The position numbers and the translations under genes are program-made. 64,000 bases of DNA, taken from assembly GCF_001522545.3 (NCBI RefSeq), contig NC_031770.1:31524865-31588864 (forward strand), written 5' to 3'. Under the pieces are notes generated by a model. It saw only the letters and a program-made list of their open reading frames with translations, was not told the DNA's origin and searched no databases. How positions within the stretch are numbered: the first letter of the stretch is position 1; each line of letters begins with the position of its first letter. The stretch comes from Parus major. Taxonomy: Eukaryota > Chordata > Aves > Passeriformes > Paridae. This document shows, in pieces, positions 12,061 to 24,507 of this stretch.

Positions 12061-15000
12061 ACTATTTGCCCAGAAAATGTAAACAAAGGTTATGTTTATT
12101 CTTAAATTAATGTCACAAATACTATTTATATACACAGAAAACAAAGTAGTCCTGCTTGTGACACTTCAGTAGTCTCAAATCCCTATTTGTGTGGCAAGTT
12201 TCTGTATAAACTTCTTGAGCTTCAAATTTGTGGTCACAGACCCATTTGCAACCAATTATTGTACTTTTGCAGTTTTCACATTCACCAATTCCATCACAAT
12301 TATGTCCCTTTCAATTCCAAACAAACTCAACATTAGGCTGCATTTAACCACATACTGCCTCTTTCAACAAATAAGCTGTTAATCATCAAATACAGAACAT
12401 GAAATATCCCTTAGCAAGGATTTGAGGATTATCTCATCTAATTAGATATAAGCATGTTTTCTAATCTGTGGGTTTAAGCCAAATCCCAATAAAAAGATTT
12501 CCATTGATTTACATAGAGTTTTGGATCAACTAGTGGGAGAACTTGATTTTGCAATGTGTAGAGAAAGGGACCTTAAAAAAATGTGTAACTAAATGATGAC
12601 AGAAAAAAAAACTTGTTACCTGAATTAAATCACCCAGCACAGGAATGGACTGGACAGCCCATATCCCTGCTAGGGCAGGGTCTCAAAAAAAAGGCACCGA
12701 GACTTTCTGGATTTCTTTGACATCATGAAAGTGTAAAAATACATCTAACCACTGGTTTTCAGGCTCCTAAAAGCAGATTTGATTATAGTAGACACACTAG
12801 AACACATTTTATTGTTTATTTATATAACTGTCAGCCATCCACAGGCACTTGGCAATCAAGGATGAAGATAAATTATCAAAAGGAAGTAGAGCTATTGAAA
12901 ATTGTCAAAGATTTGGACCGAGAACTCTGCATTGAAATTGCATAAGCCTAGCAGTTAACGCATCTTAAACAGTTTATCATGTAATTGTTAAAGGATATTT
13001 GTTAGTTAAAAGTTTATTTTGCTTTTAAATGATTCTACCAACTAAGTGTTCACTACAGCTCTTGAGTAGCTACTCCACTAATAGGAGCCCCTGTTAGCAT
13101 GCTCTAAAGTTTATATTCCTCTACATCATTACTTAAAAAGAAATCATTCTGCCACTTTGTCTCACCAGAAACAATTCTCTCCTCCTGTGTGTATTCACAT
13201 CCTTGAAACACCACAGAGTAGTTGTCATCTCTTCTCTCAGAGGCCTCCTTCTCCCTACAAGCTATGAAGCTTTATTTTTGTCACAGTGTTCTTCCAGGTG
13301 AGTAACCCTTTCATTACAGACCTTTCATAATTCTTCTCACTTCTCTTTTAAATCCTCTGCAGTCTGTAACCTTTCCTTAGCAATGAGATGCACAACTCCA
13401 AACAAGCAGCTATATACTGGCAGATAAATAGAAAAGCTATTTTCTTTGGTCTACTGCAGTAGAACGTCTTTTTGCTTTGAGTCACACTGGTTTTCCACAA
13501 GCAAAGACGGATCAATATGGCAATTAAATTTAATTTAACACATCATATCCATATGCAACTATTCATGAAACTGGAGATAACCAAAAATGTGAAATAAGTC
13601 TAATAAAAATTATTACATGCTTTTTGATAATTTGCTGTATTGTACAAGAGGTAGTTATTCCAAGGATATGACTATTTAAAAATTGCTCAATTATACATGA
13701 AATGAATTATCACCACATTTCTATGAGAGAAAATGTATTAATGTTCAATTGAGCCTGAACCAGTGGTGGAACAGGTGAGAATAAACTGCTGGATACCCTG
13801 ACAGAAGGTTCAAAATGGCATTTTAATGAATTAAGTATAGATTAATTTTTGTATGAAATTACCACAATGGCCTATTTAGGTTCCACTCAAGCTATATTTC
13901 AGGAATAACTGCACACTACTGGATTGCTTGTTCATTACCAGCCACGTCTGTGCTGGCCTGGGACCAAATGTGAAGTAGTGTCCTTCTGTGATGCAGATAC
14001 CTGCTGCTTGTAGGAATGGCTATTTAAATGCAATTAGTAATTGCTGTCAAGTCTGACTATAACTACAGCACTTCCCTTCTCTTTTCATTTTGCAGTCCAT
14101 CATTATTTTCTGGTTACAGCATCCATAAAGTACTAATTTGCTGAGTGCTTCAAAGAGCATTCAAAGAGATACTTCATGAGGCCTGATTCTTCTCACTTGA
14201 ATGCTTGTCCAGAATGGAGTTTGTCAGCTGAGGTCTGTTGTAAAACTGGTGCAACAGTAGTTCAGGCTCAGTGAATGCAGCATAGCCACTTGCACCCATT
14301 ACACATGTTCACAGACACCACTGCTCCAATTCCTGTCACACTGCCAGACTGGCAGGACTGAATTGAAAACCCAAAGCTGGGGAATGACAGCACCAATGCA
14401 GCTTTTCTTTTGAGGATTTTGTCTACTGTCTCTCATTAACTTGATGATGAAACACAATCCTATAAGATGTGGGCAGATAAAGCTCAAATCTGCACTATCA
14501 GCAGTACAAGCTACTCTACAATAAAGTACATCATTGGTGAACACTACAACAGCAAACCCATCATCTGCATGCTCCTAAGCTGCTGATTAAATTATTCTAA
14601 AAAAATGCAAGATGTTTTCCTACCCTCACAAATCAAGCATCCCTGACTCCACCTGTTTTATGTAGTTCCCTGGAATAAAGAAGGAAATTGCCAAAAATTC
14701 AACCTAAGAAACTGTCAGATACAGAAAAACCCCAGAGGTGGACATAACTGCCAGATGCTCCGAGTCCTCATTATATTCATGCTGACAGAGTTTCATTGCT
14801 CTTGCAGGCCACTGCATTGCACCTGCCCAGTGACAAAGGGCATGTGCCTAAGGCCAGGTCCTCCACTGGTACAAGGTGGCATTGCTCCAGTGGCTTCAGT
14901 GTCAGATAGCCAAGGTTCTAGTCCACATGACCTGGATGAAAACATCAAGGAAAAATTCTTTTTTTCCTGAGAAGACCATGTTTTTGATAGCTAATTTGGA

Positions 15001-16220
15001 GCTATTTCACATTCAACAAAATGTCCATTGACCACTCTCCTACACTCTCCTACAATTGAATCATTCAGGGGTATTTCTTAGGCTTATTTTTCATTTTGAA
15101 TAGGCCCATTTCTTTTTCCTTGTTTGCTTCCCAGTTCCCCTCTGTGGATTGTTGTCTCCTCTACACATAATTTCAGGGTCTCTTGGAGCTTTCCCATTCA
15201 TTTCAGGCCATTTCCCAGCCCTGTGGATCTGTTTCAGCTGTCTCTCATGTCCTCATTTCCTTCCCGCTTATTCTGCTCTCATATTTCCTCAAGTGAAACA
15301 GCAAAATAGTTTTTCATCCACTTCTAGTATATTCAGAATATATATATCACAAAAAGACCAGAGATTCTAAAGGGCACACCAGATTTTTTTTTGAGGCTGT
15401 GATCTTTGTACCATATTCTCATTGAGGAGGTGCAAATGTTTAGGAATAGAAGACATAGATGAAGTAGTGGAAAGTAAAAGAGATTCAAGTTTCTTGATTG
15501 AAAAATCAAAAAAATCTAGTTTCAAGAAAGAAAAAAAACAACTAGTTTCAGGTTCTGATGAAGTAATCATTAATAGGCTGATTTGACATAGCTCAAGTGT
15601 GTCATTAAATTCTTAGACCTAGTAAGCAGACATGGTTGTGTGAATTCAACAAACCTAGGACTTAGTACAAGCTCAAAAATAAGGGGGAAATCTCCAGTAC
15701 TAATACAAATTATTGTCCAAGAAACTCCTAAAATATTTCTGAAAATCCTAACATCTTTTCTCAGAAAAATAATGTAACTCATGCTAAAAATGCAAAGGCA
15801 AGACATATAAACAAGATACTTGGCATTTCAGTTCTTCTCACATGCAGATTTTTACAAAGATGTAACAACCATACATAGATACACCCTTCTAACTAAGAAA
15901 AGAAACTGAGGTACTAGATCCATCCAAACCCCATTTTCATTTTTTTCCCATAATTAACTAAGAATTTAAAGAAAATATGTGACATATAACTCATTCTTTA
16001 AACTAGTCTACCACAACTCTATAATCCAACACTTTTCCCTTTCTTTTTACTTAAAAACAACAATATTCTACATTTGACCAAAAACCCCTCATATTCTGCA
16101 TGCCATTAGGACTATTTATGTGAGTCATTAACTCTAAAGAAAGGGGAAAAATAGGGTAACAGTCCTAGCAATAGTGAAAAAGTGCACAGTGCTTTTTGCC
16201 AACTCTGAATGCCCTTTACA

Positions 16221-16345
16221 AATCCTATTTGAATTTTTTCTAATTCAGTTTTATAAATGTGAATAAAGAAATAAACACCTGAATAAATTATTTTCCAAAG
16301 GTCATGCAGAAAGAAGGAATGGATTAACCCATGCTTTAAGCACCA
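16221..16345 (+). mobile_element. Possible MIR/L2-like ancient SINE remnant
   Basis: The order of words TTTTATAAATG, AATAAAG, AATTATTTTCC, AAAGGTCATGCAG and GGATTAACCCATGCTTT parallels the core/3' part of MIR-type SINEs (fall-off, AAGGTCACACAGC, GGGATTxAACCCAGG). The similarity is weak and judged by eye. Confidence 0.3.
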
Positions 16346-17600
16346 GATTAGATCTTACATGGTTCTGCCAAGAAGCCTCTTGTGCAACCTTGCAGTAGTC
16401 ACTTAAGAAAATTTTATTTTCTGCATATAGGATTGAATAAAGCAATACCAGCATGTAAGATTTGGGAGAAAATGCAACCATATGACAGAGAAGCAGAAGT
16501 GCCAAGAATAAAATTCATGCTCTTAACTCACACCCATCTATTTTACAGACAAGATTCCCTCCTTGGATAAGCATAAGCATGTAGTTCAAAATACAGGATG
16601 CCTCTAGAAACACTAGCACATTGGGACAGCACGTTAAGAGAGAAGCCCATTAAATAAAACAAGCAACAATTTCTGAAAGAGAAATACATACAGCCTTGCA
16701 CTTTTCTAAACAGTCTTCTTATATTCTCACAGTCATTAAAATGCATAAAAATGATTATTTCCAAAACAGCATTACCATGAATTATCACCACCCATGTTGC
16801 CTAGCAACTGGAGTAATTTTTGAATAGTGAGCTATATAAACCAGTATCTGGAGTTTGTGCAAATGGGTATTCATTTGAGGGTTTAAAACACATTCATCTT
16901 GGAAATCAGAGGCAGATAATGCAGCACTAACATAAAACTGAAATACTCTTAAAAACATAAAATGGCACTAACAATTACTGCATCTTAGCAAAACTCTTCT
17001 GTAGCAGATCTAAGCCCAACCATATTTGGTCAGTCCAGGAACTGACACCCTTGCTCTTCCTTGAGCTTTCAAGTACCCCTTTCCAATTTTTTTGAAGATA
17101 TTTGACATTCCCATTGAGAAAATAATTCTTGCCCAATCTTCTGAAGGATTTCTTCATACCTCAAGAGCAAAACGAACTGGTGGCATAAAATGGCAATGTA
17201 TTTAAATCAAATAAAAATTCTATTTTTATATATGACACTGAGCTGGAAGAACTCAGTGGTTCATAGCATGACAGAACAATGTGTTTTCTAAGGTTCAAAA
17301 CAGGTCTGGAAATAGTGACAATAATAGACAGAGGTTAGAGAGAGATTAAAAGTTCATATACGACATATACAAACTCCCAGAAATCATGGTCTGGTCACTC
17401 ATTAGCTGCAAGTATTTGCCCCCCTGTATGGATTCTTGTCCCATCTTCACATCCATGTGAAATTTCACTTGAATACAAGTGCCCCCAAACCATATTGTTT
17501 GATGTCTGAGAATTTCTACATTGCTTTCTTACAACTTCAGAAAACAAGATCCTTCTAAAGCTAGCATAAATCTTTGTTACTATTCCCAAAATGAGAGTGC

Positions 17601-18158
17601 ATGGGGGGCTCTTCCCAAGGGAGAAAGATTCCAACTGAATGGTTTCCAAGGCTTAGCCTTATGGGTAAAAATGAAAGAAAAGCAACATGTGCTGAAAAAC
17701 AGCATGTGTTTCTCATAGAGACTGCAGGTGGAGAAGCAAATTCATCCCTGGCACAAATACAGACACCACTGAAGGCAATGCAGTGGCATCTGCTTACACC
17801 AGCTATGAATCTGAACAAGCTTTTCTCTACAACTACTACCTGTGGAGATAAAGCTGGATACAAAACTGAAGTGAATTTAAGAGCCTGCAGCTTCTCAGAG
17901 TTTAGAGAACCAAATTTTTGCAGTAAGATAAAAACTATGCATTGTGAATTTCCAGGTTCCCAGGAAGCCATGCAGAGCCTACTGACAGCCCGCCATAAAA
18001 TACTTAATGGCTGTTTAATAGCTCAGATACAGAAAAGATGCTCCATTTTGTCTGATGCTCTGTGGAAATTTACTGAGACCACACACAATGTGCAGAGCTG
18101 TCACATAAGAAAAAACTTCCATTCTTTTCCTTTGGTCTCACTCAAAAAGGGCAGTTAA
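17601..18158 (+). other. Long anonymous ORF in intron (185 codons)
   Basis: The longest ORF in an otherwise gene-free stretch except for the CpG patch ORF. It lies antisense to KIF26B. The translation begins MGGSSQGRKIPTEW and shows no signal peptide, membrane segment, repeat or domain I recognise. Composition is not biased toward a real protein, and an opposite-strand frame (17561-17971) overlaps. I consider chance openness most likely. Confidence 0.12.
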
Positions 18159-20330
18159 CAAAAATATAATTTTATATTTAACAGTGAAAAAGAACACCCT
18201 CTAGAGAAAGGGGAATTACCCCAGTTAGAGAGGCTAGTCACTGCTCTAAACAAGAGGTGCCACTGAACACATATTGTCTCTGTGGGGTACTGAGCCTCTT
18301 CTACAATGCAGCACATGCACATCCAGATTCCCTTTCCTCTGAGGGAAGGACTCCCCCTCCTCCACTGAGGAGCAGGGCACACCTGTACTGACAGATCACT
18401 GAGCTAATCGTGTCTGTGCTCATCCAGCCACCAAAACTCTTATTTCCATTGCTCAGAAATAGACCACATATGGGAAAAAAATTGTTTTCTGGATTCTTCT
18501 CAGCAAGAGGAAGAAAAGGTTTGCTCCAAAATATGCCAGTATATTTTTCAAATTATATTTTAAAAGTCCTCTTAGAAACAGGACATTGACTGATTTACAG
18601 ATGACCAATCACCTCTCTACACTCTATAATATCTTCTTATAGGAATAATTCTTATTAGGAGTGAACCAAAGAGGGGATTGTGACCTGAAGAGAGCTTTGA
18701 TCTTCTTTCAGCACTGCAGACATTGATAAGAAAATATGCTGACATCTCTGGCTGTGTAGGCTCACAAGTGCAACAGCTGGGAGTCACAACAAAAAGTGAT
18801 TAAACACATAGCAATTAGAAGATGTGGTTGGTAATGCTTTTCTCCTGGTCAGTCATTGCCAGGAAAGACAATTGTTGTATTTGTTAACTCTTCCTTGTAT
18901 GTTTAGTTCTAGCCTAGCAAGCATTACTAGCATTATCTTTTGTATTCCTACCGGTGAGCTTCTCTTCAATACATAAAATCCAGCAGGAAAGAACACAGGT
19001 TTTTCATAAGCATTGCCTGAGTTTCACTTTGTGAAGTGCAGAATTCAAGCTATTTTCATGCTATGACAAGGTGCACGATACACAAAACATTTAATGAATA
19101 TTTATACATAGAAATGTGGTTAGTCATTAACTGAATTCCAGCCTGATTGAGCTCAAGGAATGGAATATTTCCAGAAAGCATGTTTTAAGTCCAGACTACC
19201 AAATAATTTTTGAAACTAAAGGTTGGAGAGAAACAGAATTATAACCAGTATCAATTAATTTTTTTTGCCAAAATGAAGACAAAAACCAAGAAGCAATCTT
19301 GAATGAACATGTGTAAATTATCATGTTTGCAGCCTTTTAAATGCTATAAAAGGGTAAAATACATGGACTGAAATATTACTCTGTGGATGACTTGGTTCAT
19401 TCTCCATGTCATTCTGTTGTTCCTAACTCCTGAAGTAATTCACTTGTCCCTAATGAATGGTGACATTCATTGACAGTTTGATCACAAGATGTCACTGAAA
19501 GCCATTCCCATGATGCTAGCTGCTACTCCCTAGGTTCTAGGCTAGAGAAAAGCAACACTGCCCACAAAATCAGAAACTTCTCAATAGGAAGGCAGTGTGA
19601 CTCCCTGGGCTGGAAAATTAATCCAAGCTTCCCCTCAAACCTGCACACATGACACATAGGGAGAGTGATGATGAGAAATGAGCACAAGGAATACCCACTA
19701 GGTGAGCAACTCTTCTGGTTTCCCAGAAGCCACCTGCAGTAGCAAAGGCCACTGGTTTACTGTGGTGAATAGGGCCTACGTCTTTTTTTACATAAGGAAA
19801 GCTGACACTGAGATTGAAACCATAAAAAAAAACCCCACAAAGTAACATTATATCACAGAAGGAATCTCATGACAAATGTGCATGCTCATTTTGACATATA
19901 TTTCCAAGAAAGTAAATTCCATACAATGGACAGCAAGATAATTTTCTCCACAGGGCTTCATTATGTCAGCAATGTTCCTCTCCTTGGAACAAATATGAAA
20001 CCCTCTCATATGCCTTGAAACATTAAAAAAATCTTTGAACAGCCACAGAAAACAAAACCCTAATGTGTTGAACTTCAAACCTTAAGATCTTTCAGCCACC
20101 TATTTCAGCAGGCTTCTTCATCTGAAATCTATTTGCCAAACACAGTGTCGCTACCACGTGTAAGGCCAGATAAGGTGCCACTGAACCGCAGGCAGCTTTT
20201 GCCGTGGCTCAAGAGGACTGCACTGATCCCAGCAGACTGTTTTCCTCCTTACCCAAATCTGCCTCAGGCCCAGACAGACAAACTGCTTTCAAGAATCCTC
20301 TCATTAGGCACAACCCAGACCACCACTTAC

Positions 20331-20490
20331 TTGTATGGGATGTGCTTGCTTCCATTGACAAGGGCAAGGATGACATTGCCCAGCGCAGGCAAGGAGAGAC
20401 AGAGGCCAGAGCTTCCCTCGTGGTTTTTGCTGAGCACTTTCACGCAGCTGCCCAGGTCAATAAGGTGCAAGCGGCTGCGACCTCCAGACA
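20331..20490 (-). CDS. KIF26B: KIF26B coding exon E: switch II and alpha4 region
   Basis: This 160-nt exon (phase 1 in, phase 2 out) completes a Met codon, encodes 52 residues from [10 protein letters not shown] to GSKHIPY, and ends with two bases (AA) of a probable Lys codon. The acceptor is TTTTATGGCAG and the donor is CAA|GTAAGT, a strong consensus. LHLIDLGSC (residues 7-15) replaces the canonical LVDLAGSE of switch II. One residue is missing and the catalytic Glu is replaced. [13 protein letters not shown] (31-43) is the alpha4 motif, normally LSxLSALGxVIxAL, with Pro where Ser is usual. The following exon (expected SKLTMLLRESLG) is not present in the remaining 20.3 kb, so the gene continues beyond the left edge. 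Confidence 0.95.
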
Positions 20491-23400
20491 CTGCCATAAA
20501 AAGAAAGCAGACAGTTAGTGTGGGCCTCCAAAAGCAGCTTCCCAGGAAAGCAAAAGACTCACCATGACTTGTGAAGAGGAAACAACCCAGGAGCCTTCCC
20601 TAATTCCTGTTAGCAGACACAGCTGTAGGGGTACTGCCAACGCACTGTCAGCTTTCATGGCTGTACACTGCTGTACATTGCTGCCTACTCCACACCTGCT
20701 TAAAAACTGCTGAGTCCTCAGTCCTGCAGGCTTAACTCACCAATGTGACTATATTTTTTTAAATATAGCTCTATTAGCCTGTACCTGAGTTGGCTCTTTT
20801 TCTGGCTCTGTCACTACTGTTTTTCTGTCTGGAAAACTACAGGCTGGGAATTCCTACTTAGTAAGCAAGGATACTTCTCTTATTTTTCCCATCCTGAATA
20901 CTGTATTTTAAGAAGACACTGTGGCATCTGTGGGGTGTTCAACTTTTCTTCAAGCCTATACACTTTCACAGGATCATTACAGCTAAGAAAAGTTTGCCAA
21001 GACATGGGTGATGGATTGTGATGTAACACCTCTGTTTAAGAACAGTTTCTATAAAACCAGCAATAGATCTTTATGGGTTTTTTTTCTTGTTTACTCTGCA
21101 TCAACACACTACTTCCAGAGTGAAAAGATGAAACACCAAGATTAATAGCATTTGTTCTCTTTAAAAGTCTATGGTACCTTATGAATCCGGGATGGGAACT
21201 ATGTAGACTTCACAGAAGTGCTTCTAGCTCTCTACCATCTCAAGACAATTTCCTAGCTGAGTTTTTTCATCTGATCTGGGACCATGCCTCCCCATTCTCA
21301 AGAGTTAGTTTAGAAGCAGTCTATAGGAAAAGGCAGATTTATTTCTAGGATCTTAATTCAATAGCTATAAAACAGAACAGATTCACCAGGTTGGAAGAGA
21401 GAGGTAATATCAATATATGGAGGCACAAACACACCTTAAACAGCAGCAGAAATACTTTCACATCTGAGTTTACCTCTATGCAAGTTAATTCAAAGCCATT
21501 TTGACACAGAATCTCGACTTACACATTTGGTAAGAAAAAAGAGAGAAGATGAATGAAGATGGAAGACCTCCTATGGGATTTGTGACTAATATTCCAAAAG
21601 TGTATCCAGTCTTGCTGTCAGTGATTGTTCAAATACAGTGACTTCTGCTGCTTTAAAGTCCTCTTAGTTCTTCAGCTCTATCAGGTGTTATGCAACACTG
21701 GACTTCCATGTATTCCTCTCACCAGAAAGTATCCACAGACACTAAGGGCTCCTGCACTGACTGCAGAAAATTAGGCTGCCTTGGGGAACCAGTAAGGCAC
21801 CTGCACCTCTGAACTGATCATGGAGAACATTTGTCTCCCCTCTAAGAGTCCTTAAAACCCTTAAAGAGTCCTGACTCCTCTAGCACCACTATCCTCAGAA
21901 GTCTGGAATTCCTTACTTTAGTGTCTTCCAGTCATTTATTTAGAAAAACAAAGAAATGTATTTAATTGCTACTCCAAATGTCTGTAGGTGACTGTACAGA
22001 ATCATATATAGTAAATATTTATGTTGCTAAGATTACCAGATGTCAGGGAAACAAAAGAAAATGGAAGAAATCACTACCTTTCAAAAGCTGTCATATTGTT
22101 TCCACATACACTCCTATTATACAACTTGAGGAAATCCAGAATAAGGTAACTTAACAATTGTTTCTTTCTTATTTAATTTACATGTTGAAGTAATATTTTT
22201 AAGATTGTAGACCCACTTGATTAATCTGAAAATGAAGTTATTTGTTAGGCAAGTTATCCACTAATGTGCCTGGCTACTATAGAGAAAGAAGTGGAACATT
22301 CTAACACTTGTTTTGCCTATGGTCACAGAGACTTTGCAGAGCTGACAGCTGAAAAATGACAGTGATCCAGTTCTGCCACAATGTCATTTATTTCAATGGT
22401 GCTAAGCCTGCTTCATGACATTCCTGGTAATGACTCTAACAAGGAAGTAAGTACAGTACCAAAGCCTTATTCTAACAGTCATTTTTTACCAAAATCACAC
22501 GTTAGCCAGCCCTTTAATCTCTTTTCCCTTAGAAGCTGGGTTTCTTTTTTTTTTCCCTTTCTTCCTATCCTTTTTTAATCCTGTTACTGGAATCTATATA
22601 TCTCTACTATCTTCATGGGGTTTTTCTCAGAAGTCCTTCATTACAGCAGGAGACAGTGATAATCACTAGGCGCCCTTTCTGAGCAGCTGGAATTCCCCCT
22701 CGTTCAATTATCAGTGGGATCTGACCCTGCCTAGCTTGTAAGGCCACTCAGATATGGGAACCTGAAGACAGGAGCATGCTATGGCCATGAGACAAAGATA
22801 TAACTAGAGGTAGTAGGCAAATTCTACTCTATTCTCAATTCTATTCTAATCCAACAGGATTGTGTCTTCTTTTTCTGAAATTATAACCATAAGAAAATAA
22901 TGTTTTCCCTTTTAGTAACAGTATTTGAAAGTAGTAGAAAAGAACTGTGTGTACAGGTACTTTCGTGTAGTAAAAAATATGGAGCATTAAATAATTGCAA
23001 TAATTATTCCCTCAAAATCAGCCATTTTATTCCTACAAACCAGTCTGTTTGAGTATTCACTGTCTTCCTTTCTACCGCAGGGTGGTTAATTAATAAACCT
23101 TTAGATAATTGAGATTTCTGACTGCCAATTCCACAGGGGTTATTACTTAAATACATGCAAGCCGCATTTCCATTTAGAGCAACTTTCTGGTTTTTTCTCC
23201 TATAAATACAGTCAATGCAAATTTTCTTCATTTAAACATTAGACATTAATACTGCAGTGGTGATCACCCACTACACATCACGCCTTGCAATCTATTCCTT
23301 ATTACCAATAACCTATGCAGAGCCAGGAGCTGAAACATATGCTGTTTCTGCAGAATTGCTTAAGCCCATGAATTTAAAGAAGCAGATGTCTCTGGTGTCC

Positions 23401-24323
23401 TTCAAACAAACATTTTTCTCTTTAAAAAAATGATTATTAAAAAAAAAAATAATAATTTTGATGTCAGAGTTTTCTTTTTCAGTAAGGGTGTTTCCTATAT
23501 TATACAATTCTTTTATCATTGGAATTTACTTACAAAAACCCCTCTCTGTATATCTTCAGTCATAAACAATTTGGGAGACTTGAAACAGAAGCCAAATATA
23601 ATAAAAAAATATTAATGGTGTGAGAAAAAAGAAAGCTTTGAAAATTATAGAAACATAAAAGTACACATGGAGGCACCTTTTCCTCATTTAAAAGTGGAAT
23701 ATGGAAGTAAAGACACAAGCCAGTGAAAGCATACTTGGCAAGGAGAGGGAACAAGCCTATCTGAAAACTCCAGACCCTTTACAAAGAACCACAGGAGTCC
23801 TTTGTGCACACATAGTTGGGCCAGAAACTAAAATACCATGTATCTCCAAGGGTATAGTTTACGGGTTGTCAACATCAGTTCCCAGTTTATGGATTTCCAG
23901 CATCAGCTTCCACACACACTGCACTATTTAGGTGCCAAAGAACAGCTAATATAAGAGTGGCAAAGAATTCCAGTCACCGCAATATTTTAATCCATGACCT
24001 CAGCGCTATCTGTGAAGATAATAATAAAGGCCAATTTGAAAAGCACGGGGTTTTTTTCAGATACAGAGACCCACACATGGCTGAGAGCTGTCAGTGTCTC
24101 CACAAGAGCAACTAAAATGACAAGTAATGGTAATAATCCCCAGTGGGCCTTAATGGCCTTTGGTGGGTCTTCACCAGGCACGTGGACAGCCTGCTTGTAT
24201 GAATGGCCCCTCCCCACACCGAATGGAAAACTCTGCTGATTTTCACCACTAAAGAATACTGTGTGAAGGCCCAGTTTCCAGGCAGCCTTGAAGGAGACAG
24301 AGAGGAGCAAGAGGACAGCTTAC
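20491..24323 (-). other. KIF26B: KIF26B intron between exons D and E
   Basis: This is a 3833-nt GT-AG intron, AT-rich, without a recognisable gene or mobile element. It contains short homopolymer runs, for example A/T-rich sequence near 23423-23457. The GC-rich flank 24500-24700 just upstream of exon D has plus and minus ORFs that I treat as chance. Confidence 0.85.
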
Positions 24324-24507
24324 TTCCGCCTTTGCCGCTCTTCTCCATGCGGTACTGGTAGATGTGCAGCGTGAAGAGCATGTGGGAGTTGCGGTGATCC
24401 TCCTCAGCGCAGTCCCGCTGGCTGCTGCGGCGGGAGGCGATGGCAGCGTCCAGGAAGAAGGCAGCCTTCTCTGCCGTAGGGGCACGGAGCTCGCTCTGAT
24501 TCTGAAG
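24324..24507 (-). CDS. KIF26B: KIF26B coding exon D: motor region containing switch I
   Basis: This 184-nt exon (phase 0 in, 1 out) encodes 61 residues, [10 protein letters not shown] to EKSGKGG, plus the first base of a Met codon. The acceptor is TAACTGCAG|CTTCAG and the donor is [27 protein letters not shown] (residues 11-27) is the alpha3 helix. [17 protein letters not shown] (about 35-51) stands where ordinary kinesins have switch I, NxxSSRSHxxFxxxV. Only the terminal SH and the following strand are kept. The exon is markedly more GC-rich than the surrounding intron, as are the other coding exons. It is the part of the gene most enriched in CpG in this neighbourhood. Confidence 0.96.

Larger units (their letters stand above)
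1..20330 (-). other. KIF26B: KIF26B intron downstream of the motor exons (partial)
   Basis: This region follows the consensus donor at 20330 and contains no further KIF26B exon. I looked on the minus strand for the expected downstream motor segment (SKLTMLLRESLG, STIQIASR, KKKKTKYTS) and did not find it, so the intron is longer than 20 kb. It is AT-rich and mostly unique-looking. Local features listed separately are a CpG-rich patch near the left end, short hairpins, a 15-bp tandem repeat, a poly(A) run, a possible MIR-like remnant and a candidate conserved block. Otherwise (for example 1200-3700, 8200-12000, 12100-16200, 18200-20300) I see only anonymous intronic sequence. Confidence 0.85.

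Noticed and set aside
17561..17971. 136-codon minus-strand ORF
   Set aside because: Same strand as KIF26B but no splice sites in register and no similarity to the gene; overlaps an equally anonymous plus-strand frame.
20133..20567. 144-codon plus-strand ORF and an overlapping 104-codon plus-strand ORF
   Set aside because: They lie across KIF26B exon E, which is coded on the minus strand with good splice sites; the plus-strand frames are shadows.
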